From positions 1 through 64,000 of the forward strand of contig JAEYRB010000048.1 in NCBI GenBank assembly GCA_023409735.1: a stretch of DNA of 64,000 nucleotides, read 5' to 3'. The stretch's first letter is position 1. The number at the start of each line of letters is the position of its first letter. Below the pieces are notes generated by a model. It worked only from the letters and a program-made list of their open reading frames with translations, made no database searches and had not been told where the DNA came from. The translations under genes were made by a program, and so were the position numbers. Below, piece by piece: positions 9,193 to 18,769 of this stretch. Origin of the DNA: Bacillota bacterium. Lineage in GTDB: Bacteria > Bacillota > Clostridia > Acetivibrionales > DTU013.

Positions 9193-10125
9193 ATGACTAA
9201 AATATATACTTCTGCTGATCAGTTAATTGGAAGGACACCAATTCTTGAACTGACACATATAGAAAAACAATTAAACCTGAAAGCAAGGATCCTTGCAAAG
9301 CTGGAATACTTCAATCCGGCAGGCTCGGTTAAAGACCGTATTGCAAAAAAGATGATTTACGATGCGGAGGCCTCGGGAAAACTTAAGCCGGGTTCGGTTA
9401 TTATTGAACCGACCTCCGGAAACACCGGTATTGGGCTTGCCTCTGTCGCTGCTGCCCGTGGATACCGCATCATTATTGTGATGCCGGAAACAATGTCTGT
9501 TGAACGCAGGCAAATAATGAAAGCATATGGTGCTGAACTGGTTCTGACCGAAGGCTCAAAAGGGATGAGGGGCGCGATTGCAAAGGCAGAGGAACTGGCA
9601 AATGAAATAAAGGATAGCTTTATTCCCGGCCAGTTTGTTAATCCTTCAAATCCTGCAGCTCACAAGGAAACAACTGGGCCGGAGATATGGGAGGATACAA
9701 ACGGTGAGGTAGACATATTTGTATCCGGAGTGGGAACAGGCGGCACTATAACAGGTGTAGGTGAGTACCTGAAATCAAAAAAGCCGGATATCAAGGTAAT
9801 AGCTGTTGAGCCAGCCACTTCTGCGGTTCTTTCAACAGGTGTTTCAGGAACCCACAGGATTCAAGGAATCGGTGCCGGCTTTGTCCCGGATGTTCTTAAC
9901 ACAAAGGTTTATGATGAAATTATTACAGTGACTAATGAGGATGCATTTGCCATTGGCAAACTAATTGGAAGAAGTGAAGGCGTGCTAGTAGGTATTTCAT
10001 CAGGCGCAGCTGTATGGGCTGCTTTGGAGTTGGCAAAGCGTCCTGAAAATGAAGGTAAGAATATTGTTGTTGTGCTTCCGGACACGGGAGATCGTTACCT
10101 GTCAACAGCACTTTTTGAAGATTGA
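9193..10125 (+). CDS. cysK: Cysteine synthase A (O-acetylserine sulfhydrylase)
   Basis: A 310-residue PLP enzyme forming cysteine from O-acetylserine and sulfide. NPAGSVKDRIA places the PLP lysine at residue 47, and PTSGNTGIG (73-81) is the substrate loop. The phosphate-binding loop is VGTGGTITG, and the protein ends in VVVLPDTGDRYLST. Length is normal for CysK. An ATG at 9157 is in frame, but AAAGGAGAG (9178-9186) points to the ATG at 9193, which also gives the usual N-terminus. With metY it can supply both cysteine and homocysteine. Confidence 0.93.
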   Translation: MTKIYTSADQLIGRTPILELTHIEKQLNLKARILAKLEYFNPAGSVKDRIAKKMIYDAEASGKLKPGSVIIEPTSGNTGIGLASVAAARGYRIIIVMPETMSVERRQIMKAYGAELVLTEGSKGMRGAIAKAEELANEIKDSFIPGQFVNPSNPAAHKETTGPEIWEDTNGEVDIFVSGVGTGGTITGVGEYLKSKKPDIKVIAVEPATSAVLSTGVSGTHRIQGIGAGFVPDVLNTKVYDEIITVTNEDAFAIGKLIGRSEGVLVGISSGAAVWAALELAKRPENEGKNIVVVLPDTGDRYLSTALFED

Positions 10126-10248
10126 GAACAAAACCAAATATAAGCTGGGAGTCTTGACTATATAGAAACATGCTCAAATCAAAACTGGAAGAGAACAGAC
10201 TTTATTTTTGGTGGAATATTTGTGTTTAGCAAAATTAATCTCTGATGA

Positions 10249-11334
10249 ATGCTCCTAAGAGAGGTGAAGGACATCAAAGCGCTGATTGCCATGAGCGGCG
10301 GAGTTGATTCCAGTGTAGCGGCAAAGCTGGTATCTGATATGGGCTATGAGTGTATCGGGTGCACAATGAAGCTATATAACAATTTAGCTGCTGATAATTT
10401 ATGTGAGCGCACCTGCTGCTCTCTTGATGACGTTGAAGATGCGAGAAGTGTTGCTGCTAAGCTTGGAATGCCGTATTATGTTTTTAATTTCATAGATAGC
10501 TTTAAAAAAACTGTAATCGACAAATTTATACACAGCTACGAATCCGGAGTGACTCCAAACCCGTGTATTGACTGCAACCGCTACATGAAATTTGATGCGT
10601 TGTACCGGAAAGCCCGGATTCTTGGCTGTGACTACATTGTAACAGGTCATTATGCACAAATTGAATATGATGGTAAACAATATTATCTAAAAAAAGCCAT
10701 CGACGAAACAAAAGATCAAAGCTATGTCCTTTATAGTATGACGCAATCACAGCTTGCTCAAACGATGCTTCCTTTGGGTAATATGCTAAAAAGTGAAGCC
10801 AGAAAAGTTGCAAAATGTAATGGATTTCAAAATTCAGGAAAGCTAGATAGTCAAGACATCTGCTTTGTTCCTGATGGAGATTACGCGAGCATGATAGAGC
10901 GTCTTACCGGAAGAAAATCAAGAGATGGCTACTTTGTTGATATGGAAGGTCATATTCTTGGAAAACACAAAGGAATCATAAATTACACGATTGGACAGCG
11001 AAAAGGGCTAGGCTTATCATCAATAAGACCAATGTATGTCTGTAAGCTATCTCCTGAGACTAACACCATTGTGCTTGGGTATGAAAACGATTTATATAGC
11101 AGAAAAGCTATTGTCAGTGAGTTTCACTGGATCTCAGAAAAAGTACCTGAGAGAAGTTTTCGCTGTAAAGCAAAAATCCGTTATCGTCAAAAAGAACAAT
11201 GGGCAACTGTTATGCCAATTAATGACGATTCAACTCAGATATTGTTTGATGAGCCGCAGCGGGCAATCACTGCAGGACAGGCGGCTGTTCTTTATGACGG
11301 AGATATTGTTCTCGGTGGCGGTGTTATTGTATAG
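10249..11334 (+). CDS. MnmA-like tRNA 2-thiouridylase paralogue
   Basis: A 361-residue MnmA-family protein; MnmA transfers sulfur to U34 of Lys, Glu and Gln tRNAs. The PP-loop is AMSGGVDSS (14-22), and the cysteines expected for catalysis are in TPNPCIDCNRYMKF and LDSQDICFVPDG. The C-terminal barrel ends GGGVIV. It is one of two MnmA paralogues here, the other being at 58187-59341. Start is uncertain: ATG 10249 has no ribosome site, whereas AGAGGTGAAGG (10260-10270) sits just before an ATC at 10273 that would give MKALIAMSGG, the canonical MnmA N-terminus. Linkage to cysK and an Rrf2 regulator suggests it handles cysteine-derived sulfur. Confidence 0.85.
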   Translation: MLLREVKDIKALIAMSGGVDSSVAAKLVSDMGYECIGCTMKLYNNLAADNLCERTCCSLDDVEDARSVAAKLGMPYYVFNFIDSFKKTVIDKFIHSYESGVTPNPCIDCNRYMKFDALYRKARILGCDYIVTGHYAQIEYDGKQYYLKKAIDETKDQSYVLYSMTQSQLAQTMLPLGNMLKSEARKVAKCNGFQNSGKLDSQDICFVPDGDYASMIERLTGRKSRDGYFVDMEGHILGKHKGIINYTIGQRKGLGLSSIRPMYVCKLSPETNTIVLGYENDLYSRKAIVSEFHWISEKVPERSFRCKAKIRYRQKEQWATVMPINDDSTQILFDEPQRAITAGQAAVLYDGDIVLGGGVIV

Positions 11335-11407
11335 AAATTACTACAATAGCTTGATATAAAATTTGAAGCAGTTGTATATTTCACATGATAAGCAGAGGAG
11401 GTTACTT

Positions 11408-11836
11408 ATGTATATATACACAAAGGGAAGATATGCACTTCGTGTATTAATAGATCTTGCGGAGCATAACAACGGAGTATACATACCTATGAAGGATGTT
11501 GCAGAGCGCCAGGATATTTCGTTGAAGTACCTTGAAAGAATTCTGCCAACACTCACAAAGAGTGGCCTTATAGATAGTCTGCATGGAAAAGGCGGTGGGT
11601 ATCGCCTAACCAGAGAGCCGGATCAATATAGCGTATGGGAAGTTTTACAAATAACTGAGGGAGATCTTGCACCTGTAGCATGCCTTGAATGTAATGCAAA
11701 GCCTTGTTACCGTGCCGCAGAATGCCCAACACTCCCAATGTGGGAGCAGTATTATCTTTTGACCAAGGATTACTTCTCTAAAATTACTATAGCAGATCTG
11801 ACGAATAATAAGACAAGATATAACTATGTGATTTAG
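11408..11836 (+). CDS. Rrf2 family transcriptional regulator with cysteine cluster
   Basis: A 142-residue Rrf2-type winged-helix regulator (YTKGRYALRVLIDLAEH at the start; ISLKYLERILPTLTKSGL is the recognition region). Four cysteines occur in CLECNAKPCYRAAEC (about 97-111), the region where IscR and NsrR ligate an Fe-S cluster. It closes the metY-cysK-mnmA operon, so it probably senses cysteine or Fe-S status and controls that operon. AGAGGAGG (11393-11400) selects the ATG at 11408 over an in-frame ATG at 11363. CymR, the cysteine repressor of Bacillus, lacks these cysteines, so this is closer to IscR in design. Confidence 0.85.
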   Translation: MYIYTKGRYALRVLIDLAEHNNGVYIPMKDVAERQDISLKYLERILPTLTKSGLIDSLHGKGGGYRLTREPDQYSVWEVLQITEGDLAPVACLECNAKPCYRAAECPTLPMWEQYYLLTKDYFSKITIADLTNNKTRYNYVI

Positions 11837-11898
11837 CTGTATTTTCACATCAAATATAACACATTTACTGTAGCCCTTAGGGCAACGGCAATAAAGAA

Positions 11899-11929
11899 AA
11901 ACGGTGTAACTATATTTCTTACACCGTTT
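11899..11929. terminator. Bidirectional intrinsic terminator
   Basis: An 11-bp perfect stem, AAACGGTGTAA (11899-11909) with TTACACCGTTT (11919-11929), and a 9-base loop. On the minus strand it is followed by TTTTCTTTATT, a good U-tract for the receptor gene ending at 12019. On the plus strand a weaker CTTATAT tail could end the sulfur operon. Confidence 0.7.
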
Positions 11930-12018
11930 CTTATATGTTCAGCTTTTATTGGGAATAGCATCTAGGAGTACATTATATACACTTAATCCAAACATTAATA
12001 AACAGTAAAGGTTATTGC

Positions 12019-14124
12019 TTAGTTAAGTTTGAATTTAAAAATAGCATCCTTAAGCTCACTTGCAGAGGCTTCCAGATCACCTGCAAAACGTGCAAGCTCC
12101 TCAATTGCTGCGAGCTGTTCTTCAGTAGAGGAGGTAGCCTCCTCAGTTGCGGCGGCTGTTTCTTCAGATACTGAGGAAATATTCTGAATGGAATTAATGG
12201 CATGCTCTTTGTTTTCTTCCATATCGGTAATACTGGACATTATCTGTTTAACCTGTTCAGATAGGGCATCGGTTGATTCCATTATACTCTTGAATATATT
12301 AATAGTATTTAATACAGCCTCATTCTGTGATTTAAGGATCGCTTCGGATGAAACAGCCCTTTCAACGGCCTTTTCTGTATTTTCCTGCGTGCTCTTAATA
12401 ATAGCTGATATTTCACGAGTAGCGTTCATTGATTGTTCAGCTAGCTTTCTAACCTCATCGGCCACTACGGCAAAGCCTTTGCCCATTTCACCGGCTCTTG
12501 CAGCTTCTATAGTTGCATTTATTGCAAGCAGGTTAGTCTGGTCTGCTATGCCGCTGATAACCTTAACGATCTTTCCAATAGACTTTGAATGAACATCAAG
12601 CTGATGTATATCAGACATGATCTCGCCGGTTATTGCAGTGGTTTCATTTGCTTTCTTATCGAGATCTTCAACAGTAACAAGGCCTTTCTGAGTCATTTGA
12701 ATAGTATTCAAAGTAAGAGCATCTATTGATTTAGCGTTTTGTGTAACATTATTTATTTTATCTGCAAGCAGACTTATTTTTTCAACACCAAGTTCCGCAT
12801 CTGATGCCTGTGAAGATGCGCCTAATGCAATTTCCTGTATTACTCTGGATATTTCCTGTGATACCTGAGTAACCTGTTGTGAAGTTTTCGCAACTGTAAG
12901 TGAAGATTCTGTAACCTTGCTTGCAACACCGACTGACTGCTCAATAAGGCTGCGCATACTTTCAATCATAGAGTTTATCCTTCTTGTCAGCCTTCCCAGC
13001 TCATCCTTCCTGCGGGATTCAAGCTTAACGGTCATATCACCTGATGCAGCTCTTTCAGCTGCGTTAATAATCCTTAGGATCGTACGTTTCATACTGTTTG
13101 CGATTGTTATTCCTGTCGCAAATGCGATTATAGCAGCAGCAACTACTAAAACCATTGTAGTTCTTAAGCCTTTATTTGCTACACTATTGAGCTCGCTTTC
13201 CGGAATAAGCCGAATAAAAACATATCCGGTTTTAGGAGCTTTATAGTATGTCATTAAATATGAAGCACCTTTATAGTTAACTAAACTTGAGGAATATGTT
13301 TTCTCGTTTGCCTGTATATCTGAAAAGAATTGTTCCTTAACCAGCTCCATGGATTTGCTTTCTTTATCCGTAATGACAGTACCATCAGAACCTACCAGGA
13401 ATACCAACTGATCTTCACTCGTTTTGATAGTTTTAATCAAATCAGTAACTACAGTTGGTTTAAGGTCAAAAATTACAACAGCGTCATTTATTTCTCGGAC
13501 ATAAGTTAATGAATAAGTGTTGCTGTCTGTCTCATCAATATCATCAATTTCTTTGTGAGTTCCATACCATCCGGACTTAAGATTTTTATTCTGCAAGCCG
13601 GAAATAAGGTTCGAATCGGCAATAGCATCATATGTAACATCGGTTGAGCTTAAGGTAGTCAAAGCTGCTTCACCATTCTTTGGAATAACCGTAATACCTG
13701 AAATACCCGGTGTGAACGAGGAGACCACAATAAGCCTAGTCTGGGAATCTCTCTTCGATTGCATTTTATCAAATATATCTGCATTAGAATATGTTCTACT
13801 CGTATAATCACTGATGTCCTCATCAACAATTAATTGATTCGCCAGGTTTTCAGTAGTATTGAGGAGAAGGTCAAGATAATCTCCGCTGCTCTTTATTGCT
13901 ACTTCAGAGGAATCGCGTGAAAGTGAATTAGTTGATTTTGAGGTACTGGTATAAGACAATATACCCTGAATAATAATTAATAGAATAGGCACCATGAATG
14001 CTAATATAAGTTTAGTCCTGATACTCTTGGTTCTATTGGCAATTGAGGAAGCGGGTTTCAAAGCTATAGCCAGTTTTTCCCGAATTACTTTGAATAGTCT
14101 TAATGCTCTTTCTAAAATGAACAT
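12019..14124 (-). CDS. Methyl-accepting chemotaxis protein, second paralogue
   Basis: A 701-residue receptor with the same plan as the one at 5444-7582: TM1 (about 38-58), extracytoplasmic sensor (about 60-315), TM2 (about 320-342), HAMP linker and signalling domain. The conserved tip is ADQTNLLAINATIEAARAG, followed by GKGFAVVADEVRKLAE. The transmembrane and signalling parts are very close to the first paralogue, while the sensor regions differ strongly, so the two probably respond to different ligands through the same pathway. AAAGGTGGG (complement of 14130-14138) precedes the ATG at 14124. No cheA, cheW or flagellar structural genes lie nearby, so it is an orphan receptor gene. Confidence 0.92.
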   Translation of the reverse strand: MFILERALRLFKVIREKLAIALKPASSIANRTKSIRTKLILAFMVPILLIIIQGILSYTSTSKSTNSLSRDSSEVAIKSSGDYLDLLLNTTENLANQLIVDEDISDYTSRTYSNADIFDKMQSKRDSQTRLIVVSSFTPGISGITVIPKNGEAALTTLSSTDVTYDAIADSNLISGLQNKNLKSGWYGTHKEIDDIDETDSNTYSLTYVREINDAVVIFDLKPTVVTDLIKTIKTSEDQLVFLVGSDGTVITDKESKSMELVKEQFFSDIQANEKTYSSSLVNYKGASYLMTYYKAPKTGYVFIRLIPESELNSVANKGLRTTMVLVVAAAIIAFATGITIANSMKRTILRIINAAERAASGDMTVKLESRRKDELGRLTRRINSMIESMRSLIEQSVGVASKVTESSLTVAKTSQQVTQVSQEISRVIQEIALGASSQASDAELGVEKISLLADKINNVTQNAKSIDALTLNTIQMTQKGLVTVEDLDKKANETTAITGEIMSDIHQLDVHSKSIGKIVKVISGIADQTNLLAINATIEAARAGEMGKGFAVVADEVRKLAEQSMNATREISAIIKSTQENTEKAVERAVSSEAILKSQNEAVLNTINIFKSIMESTDALSEQVKQIMSSITDMEENKEHAINSIQNISSVSEETAAATEEATSSTEEQLAAIEELARFAGDLEASASELKDAIFKFKLN

Positions 14125-14449
14125 ATTACACCCACCTTTTTTATTCTATAAAGATTTATATTAAAGATTATTTGACAGTAAAGTAAATAATCCTCTATTT
14201 TTAAAAAAAATTGTAAATTAATATATAATATACTCGAAAGAAGCTGATACTTACTTTTAATTGAAATATGTAACTAAAAAGCACCGAATGCATTATTGAA
14301 TTTTGGAGTTTGCTTGATGTAGGGCAATGGAATTAAATACTGGAAAACCATTTGAAAATATAGTATAGTTGTACTGTGTGGCTGACATTATATTCACATT
14401 TATTTGAAGCCTTGCACAGTGTACTGTAAATATATCCGGGGGTGAAAAA
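14125..14449. other. Divergent intergenic region between receptor and ftsK
   Basis: 325 bases holding the promoters of the minus-strand receptor and plus-strand ftsK. I see AT-rich tracts and the 5-bp inverted repeat ACAGT-GT-ACTGT near 14416-14427 just upstream of the ftsK ribosome site, but no well-spaced promoter that I would assert. No gene or RNA is recognisable. Confidence 0.3.
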
Positions 14450-16993
14450 TTGAGCGCGGTAATAACACCAAAGAAGAAACAAACGAATAAGAAAAAAACT
14501 AGTACAGTCAATAAAGGAAGCAAAGCAAAAAACACTAGAAGTAAGAGCAGTACTGAGTCTAATGTTAGGAAAAACACAAAAGGAAGTCAGAATAGCCACG
14601 CTAAGGAAATACAGGGAATACTTTTCCTTGCTTTTGGAATTCTCATGATGCTGAGTTTTTATATTCAGGATTCAATTGGGCCGTTTGGTACATTTATAAG
14701 GGAAGTGTCACTCGGACTGTTTGGGTATCCCGCATTTATAATACCGCCTGTAATAGTACTCTATTCAGCCTTTCTGATTTTTTCACCGGATGGAATAGAA
14801 TTTAAAAACAAGCCGCTTTACATTTTGTTTCTGTTTCTGCTTTTATCAGCTTTGGTGCAGGCAGGACAATATGGGCCTGAAAACTTTAGAGGTTTGAAAG
14901 TGCTTGATATACTCAATCATTTTTATTATGATGGCGTAAGCCTGAACGGAGGCGGTGTGCTTGGAGGATTATTAAGCCTGCCTTTCCTAGTAACATTCAA
15001 GGTTTTAGGTACAATTGTTATTATTACTGCGTTAGCGTTAATTGATATAATACTGCTGACTAATTCATCAATCGCAGGCTTTGTAAAAAATGTACGAAGG
15101 TTATTTGCAGGCGGGCGCCGTAATGCTCAAACTGCCATAAAGGATAAAAGGAAAAATTCTGAAACAGAAGATGATGATTTTCAAGAATCTGTTATTGATT
15201 CTGGCGACGGATTGTCACTGAGATTTGATAAGAAGCCTAAGATCATTGATTTTAAAATAGAGAAAGCAGCACAGGAGCCTAAAAGCAAGGAAGAGCAGCA
15301 AGCTAGCATTCAAGCTCCCGAGCCTATTCCGGAAATACCTGAAGGCTTAACCCCTGAGTTGAATAATGATCAAAATGAAGAAGCATTGGAATTAGTAATA
15401 AATGATTTCAAAAAGAAAAAAGAAAAGCCGCCGAAGCCGGAGGCAAAACCAATAAAAACAGAAGAGAAGCCATATGCCGAAAAAAGCGATGTAGGGCTTC
15501 ATGAATTAATTATAAAGGCGCCTGAGGGAGCTGATACAGTAAAGAAACAGTATGTATATCCTCCATATGAGCTGCTAGTTGAGGATGAGGATACAGGGCA
15601 CGATTCAAAAAATTACCGCAATCAGGTACTTGATGGGGCAAAGAAACTGGAGGAGACTTTAGCAAGCTTCAGCGTGTCTGCAAAGGTCATCAATGTTACC
15701 CATGGCCCTACGGTTACCAGATATGAGCTGCAGCCGAGCGCAGGAGTAAAGGTAAGTAAGATAGTCAATTTGTCGGACGATATTGCCCTTAATCTTGCGG
15801 CACCCGGAATAAGAATAGAAGCTCCGATCCCGGGAAAGGCTGCAATAGGAATAGAAGTACCTAATAAGGAAGTTAATATGGTACGGATAAGAGACGTTAT
15901 TGAATCCCGGGAATTCTCGCAGCATGCATCAAAGGTAGCTTTTGCTGTGGGTAAGGATGTATCTGGTGATATTATTATATCTGATATTGCAAAAATGCCA
16001 CATTTACTTATTGCCGGTGCTACAGGCTCCGGAAAAAGTGTCTGCATTAACAGCCTTATCATAAGCCTGCTTTATAAAGCATCTCCGGAAGAGGTAAAGC
16101 TTCTTATGATAGATCCTAAGGTTGTTGAGCTGGGAATATATAACGGAATACCGCATCTGCTCATACCTGTTGTAACTGAGCCCAAGAAGGCAGCAGGTGC
16201 ATTGAACTGGGCAGTGCAGGAGATGGTTAACAGGTATAAGACCTTCGCTGATAAGGCAGTAAGGGACATAAAGGGTTATAATGAGCTGGTTACCAAGACA
16301 GGAGAAGGGCAGCTAATGCCGCAGATAGTTATTATTATTGACGAGCTTGCCGACCTGATGATGGTCGCTCCTAATGATGTGGAGGATGCTATATGCAGAC
16401 TGGCGCAGATGGCCAGAGCTGCCGGAATGCATCTTGTTATAGCAACTCAGAGACCTTCGGTTGACGTTATAACAGGAGTTATAAAGGCTAATATCCCGTC
16501 AAGGATATCCTTTGCTGTTTCATCACAGATAGATTCAAGGACGATACTTGATATGGCAGGCGCAGAAAAGCTGCTGGGAAGGGGCGATATGCTTCTGCAT
16601 CCTGTTGGAAAGCCAAAGCCTGTCAGAGTTCAAGGCGCATGCATAACTGATGCTGAGGTGGAAAAGGTCGTTGATTTTGTTAAAGCACAGGGTGCTGCCC
16701 TTTATAATAACGATATAATTGATGAAATAAACAGTGAAGAAGCACCAGTTGACAACAATGATCCGGATGCAGATGAGCTGCTGCCCAAAGCTATTGAACT
16801 GGTTGTTGATGCCGGGCAGGCATCAGTTTCACTTATACAGAGAAAATTTAAGGTTGGCTATGCAAGAGCTGCAAGAATCGTTGACCAAATGGAGGAGCGC
16901 GGCATAGTCGGGGGATTTGAAGGCAGCAAGCCAAGGCAGATCCTTATTTCACGGCAGCAATGGCAGGAAATGCAGATGTCTGATAAGGAATAA
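14450..16993 (+). CDS. ftsK: DNA translocase FtsK/SpoIIIE
   Basis: An 847-residue membrane-anchored DNA pump that moves chromosomal DNA through the septum at division or into the forespore. A Lys-rich N-terminus (1-50) is followed by about four membrane segments (about 55-205), a charged linker, and the motor. Walker A is GATGSGKS (about 523-530) and Walker B is IIIIDELAD (about 625-633). The C-terminal gamma winged helix (about 777-843) contains QRKFKVGYARAARIVDQME and reads KOPS/SRS-type sites. The start is TTG, chosen because CCGGGGGTGA (14437-14446) precedes it. In Bacillus this gene follows tepA-ylzJ; here the sulfur and chemoreceptor block intervenes. Confidence 0.95.
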   Translation: MSAVITPKKKQTNKKKTSTVNKGSKAKNTRSKSSTESNVRKNTKGSQNSHAKEIQGILFLAFGILMMLSFYIQDSIGPFGTFIREVSLGLFGYPAFIIPPVIVLYSAFLIFSPDGIEFKNKPLYILFLFLLLSALVQAGQYGPENFRGLKVLDILNHFYYDGVSLNGGGVLGGLLSLPFLVTFKVLGTIVIITALALIDIILLTNSSIAGFVKNVRRLFAGGRRNAQTAIKDKRKNSETEDDDFQESVIDSGDGLSLRFDKKPKIIDFKIEKAAQEPKSKEEQQASIQAPEPIPEIPEGLTPELNNDQNEEALELVINDFKKKKEKPPKPEAKPIKTEEKPYAEKSDVGLHELIIKAPEGADTVKKQYVYPPYELLVEDEDTGHDSKNYRNQVLDGAKKLEETLASFSVSAKVINVTHGPTVTRYELQPSAGVKVSKIVNLSDDIALNLAAPGIRIEAPIPGKAAIGIEVPNKEVNMVRIRDVIESREFSQHASKVAFAVGKDVSGDIIISDIAKMPHLLIAGATGSGKSVCINSLIISLLYKASPEEVKLLMIDPKVVELGIYNGIPHLLIPVVTEPKKAAGALNWAVQEMVNRYKTFADKAVRDIKGYNELVTKTGEGQLMPQIVIIIDELADLMMVAPNDVEDAICRLAQMARAAGMHLVIATQRPSVDVITGVIKANIPSRISFAVSSQIDSRTILDMAGAEKLLGRGDMLLHPVGKPKPVRVQGACITDAEVEKVVDFVKAQGAALYNNDIIDEINSEEAPVDNNDPDADELLPKAIELVVDAGQASVSLIQRKFKVGYARAARIVDQMEERGIVGGFEGSKPRQILISRQQWQEMQMSDKE

Positions 16994-17006
16994 GAGGTGA
17001 AGTGAC

Positions 17007-18734
17007 TTGTCGGTTACAAACGGCTATCTAATTGTATGGATGTTTCTTCTTTTGATTTACAGCCTGTACAGACTTTTCAAGAAAAAGAACCTTCTTATGG
17101 TAATTCCGATATGCGCTCAGATATTTTCTATGGCTATTGCCGTCATGTGCTTTATATATGATGTAGATGCAGAGCAATATGTACAGGCGTGTTATATCCT
17201 GCTTGGAATATTGCCTTCTACTATATTTATATTGATGGATTATTATAGCATGGTTAGAAAAATAAAAAATCAGGGAGTTTATAACGGTCTTATCGAACCC
17301 TCTTCAAAAAAGGAGACGTTATCTGTGAGCCTTCCTCCGGAGGGAATAAATGACCTGAAGCATGAGATACCTTTGCAAAAGCTAATGAGTGATTTGAACA
17401 GCCTCCCCGAGGAGGTTCAGAAAAGAATTAAAAAATGTCTTGTCCAATCAAATGCTATGTATGATGAGGATGATTATAAAAGCAGACTAGTCCTGTATGA
17501 AGCATTGTCCAAGGTTGTGCCGGAATCGTATATGTTACGGTATAATTGCGGATTTTTGTGCTCTAAACTGAAGGATCATGAAAAAGCTCTTGAGTATTTT
17601 ACAAAGGCAGCTGATCTAAAAAAAGAAAAAGACGATGCGCTTGCAAATATTTTTTACAATATTGGTAATGTATATTACGTTCTAAAAAAGTATGATAAAG
17701 CAGTACAATACTTCGAAAAGTCACATGACCTGAACCCCGGTGATATACATACTACTGAAAACCTGGCATTTTCATATGTCAGATACGGTGAGCGAAATAA
17801 AGGTATAGAGATATTGGAAGGGACACCTTTGGAGGATGGAAGCTACAGAGCGCACTTTGTAAACGGAAAGCTATTATGTGAAGCAGAGAAATACAGTGAA
17901 GCTGAAGAAGAATTCAAAAAATCCATCAATATACGTCCGAGCTCAGTCGAAGCCAGGGAGGAATATGCCAGGACTTTAATAATACAGGGCAAGCCTGACA
18001 AAGCTTTAGTTATGTATAGTGAAATATTAAAGCTGGATAAGAATTGTTATTCTGCCTGGTACAGTATGGGTAATATATTGACCGGATTAAGCAAATGGAA
18101 GGATGCAGCAGAAAGCTACGCAAGAGCAGTTGAAATAAAGCCTGAAAGCTACAAGGCATTTTATAATCTTGGGATAGCCTTAGAGGAAATTGGTAAAAGA
18201 AAGGAAGCTATAGAGGCATATAAGAAATCTATTGAAATATGTCCTGATTTTATTGAAGCATATAATAATCTCGGTGTTGCACTGTCTCTTTCAGGAAGCT
18301 GCGGCGAAGCACTTGAGGTATATAGAGAGGCTATTAAGACTGCGCCTTCAGATTCGCGGCTTTATTTTAATATGGGAATGTGCCTTTATGAAATGGAAAA
18401 ATATTCAGATTCTGTAGCTGCTTTCAGGGATGCACTTGAGATCAATCCTGATGAACTTGAAATATATTATTATCTCGCATCAGCATTTATTGAGCTGCGC
18501 CATTATAACGATGCCATAGATGCTTACAGGGCTGCAATTAAAATAAAGCCATCTGACAGCGAGCTGCATTATAGCATTGCGACAGTGTACTCAATGCTGG
18601 GCAGGTACGACATAGCCGAGGAAAACTTAAAACAGGCTATTTTGCTTAATGGTGAAATACGCTGCGATGCAATTAAGAACAAAGCATTTGATGGGATGAG
18701 AAATAGAAAAGAGTTTAAAGAAATGGTTTCCTAA
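17007..18734 (+). CDS. Membrane-anchored TPR repeat protein
   Basis: A 575-residue protein with about three hydrophobic helices in the first 85 residues and then at least nine tetratricopeptide repeats (about 165-550). Examples are ADLKKEKDDALANIFYNIG, YNLGIALEEIGKRKEAIEAY and YNNLGVALSLSGSCGEALE. TPR arrays are protein-binding scaffolds; the partner is unknown. The TTG start at 17007 is supported by AAGAGGTGA (16992-17000) and lies 13 bases after ftsK, so co-transcription with ftsK and then smc is likely. Orientation predicts the repeats in the cytoplasm, but topology was not computed. Confidence 0.85.
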   Translation: MSVTNGYLIVWMFLLLIYSLYRLFKKKNLLMVIPICAQIFSMAIAVMCFIYDVDAEQYVQACYILLGILPSTIFILMDYYSMVRKIKNQGVYNGLIEPSSKKETLSVSLPPEGINDLKHEIPLQKLMSDLNSLPEEVQKRIKKCLVQSNAMYDEDDYKSRLVLYEALSKVVPESYMLRYNCGFLCSKLKDHEKALEYFTKAADLKKEKDDALANIFYNIGNVYYVLKKYDKAVQYFEKSHDLNPGDIHTTENLAFSYVRYGERNKGIEILEGTPLEDGSYRAHFVNGKLLCEAEKYSEAEEEFKKSINIRPSSVEAREEYARTLIIQGKPDKALVMYSEILKLDKNCYSAWYSMGNILTGLSKWKDAAESYARAVEIKPESYKAFYNLGIALEEIGKRKEAIEAYKKSIEICPDFIEAYNNLGVALSLSGSCGEALEVYREAIKTAPSDSRLYFNMGMCLYEMEKYSDSVAAFRDALEINPDELEIYYYLASAFIELRHYNDAIDAYRAAIKIKPSDSELHYSIATVYSMLGRYDIAEENLKQAILLNGEIRCDAIKNKAFDGMRNRKEFKEMVS

Positions 18735-18769
18735 CGTAATAAATAGTTTTGAGGTATGGGGGGTTCTTT

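Noticed and set aside
12188..12592. 134-codon plus-strand open frame inside the second chemoreceptor
   Set aside because: Antisense shadow of a clearly coding signalling domain, with no ribosome site or family resemblance.
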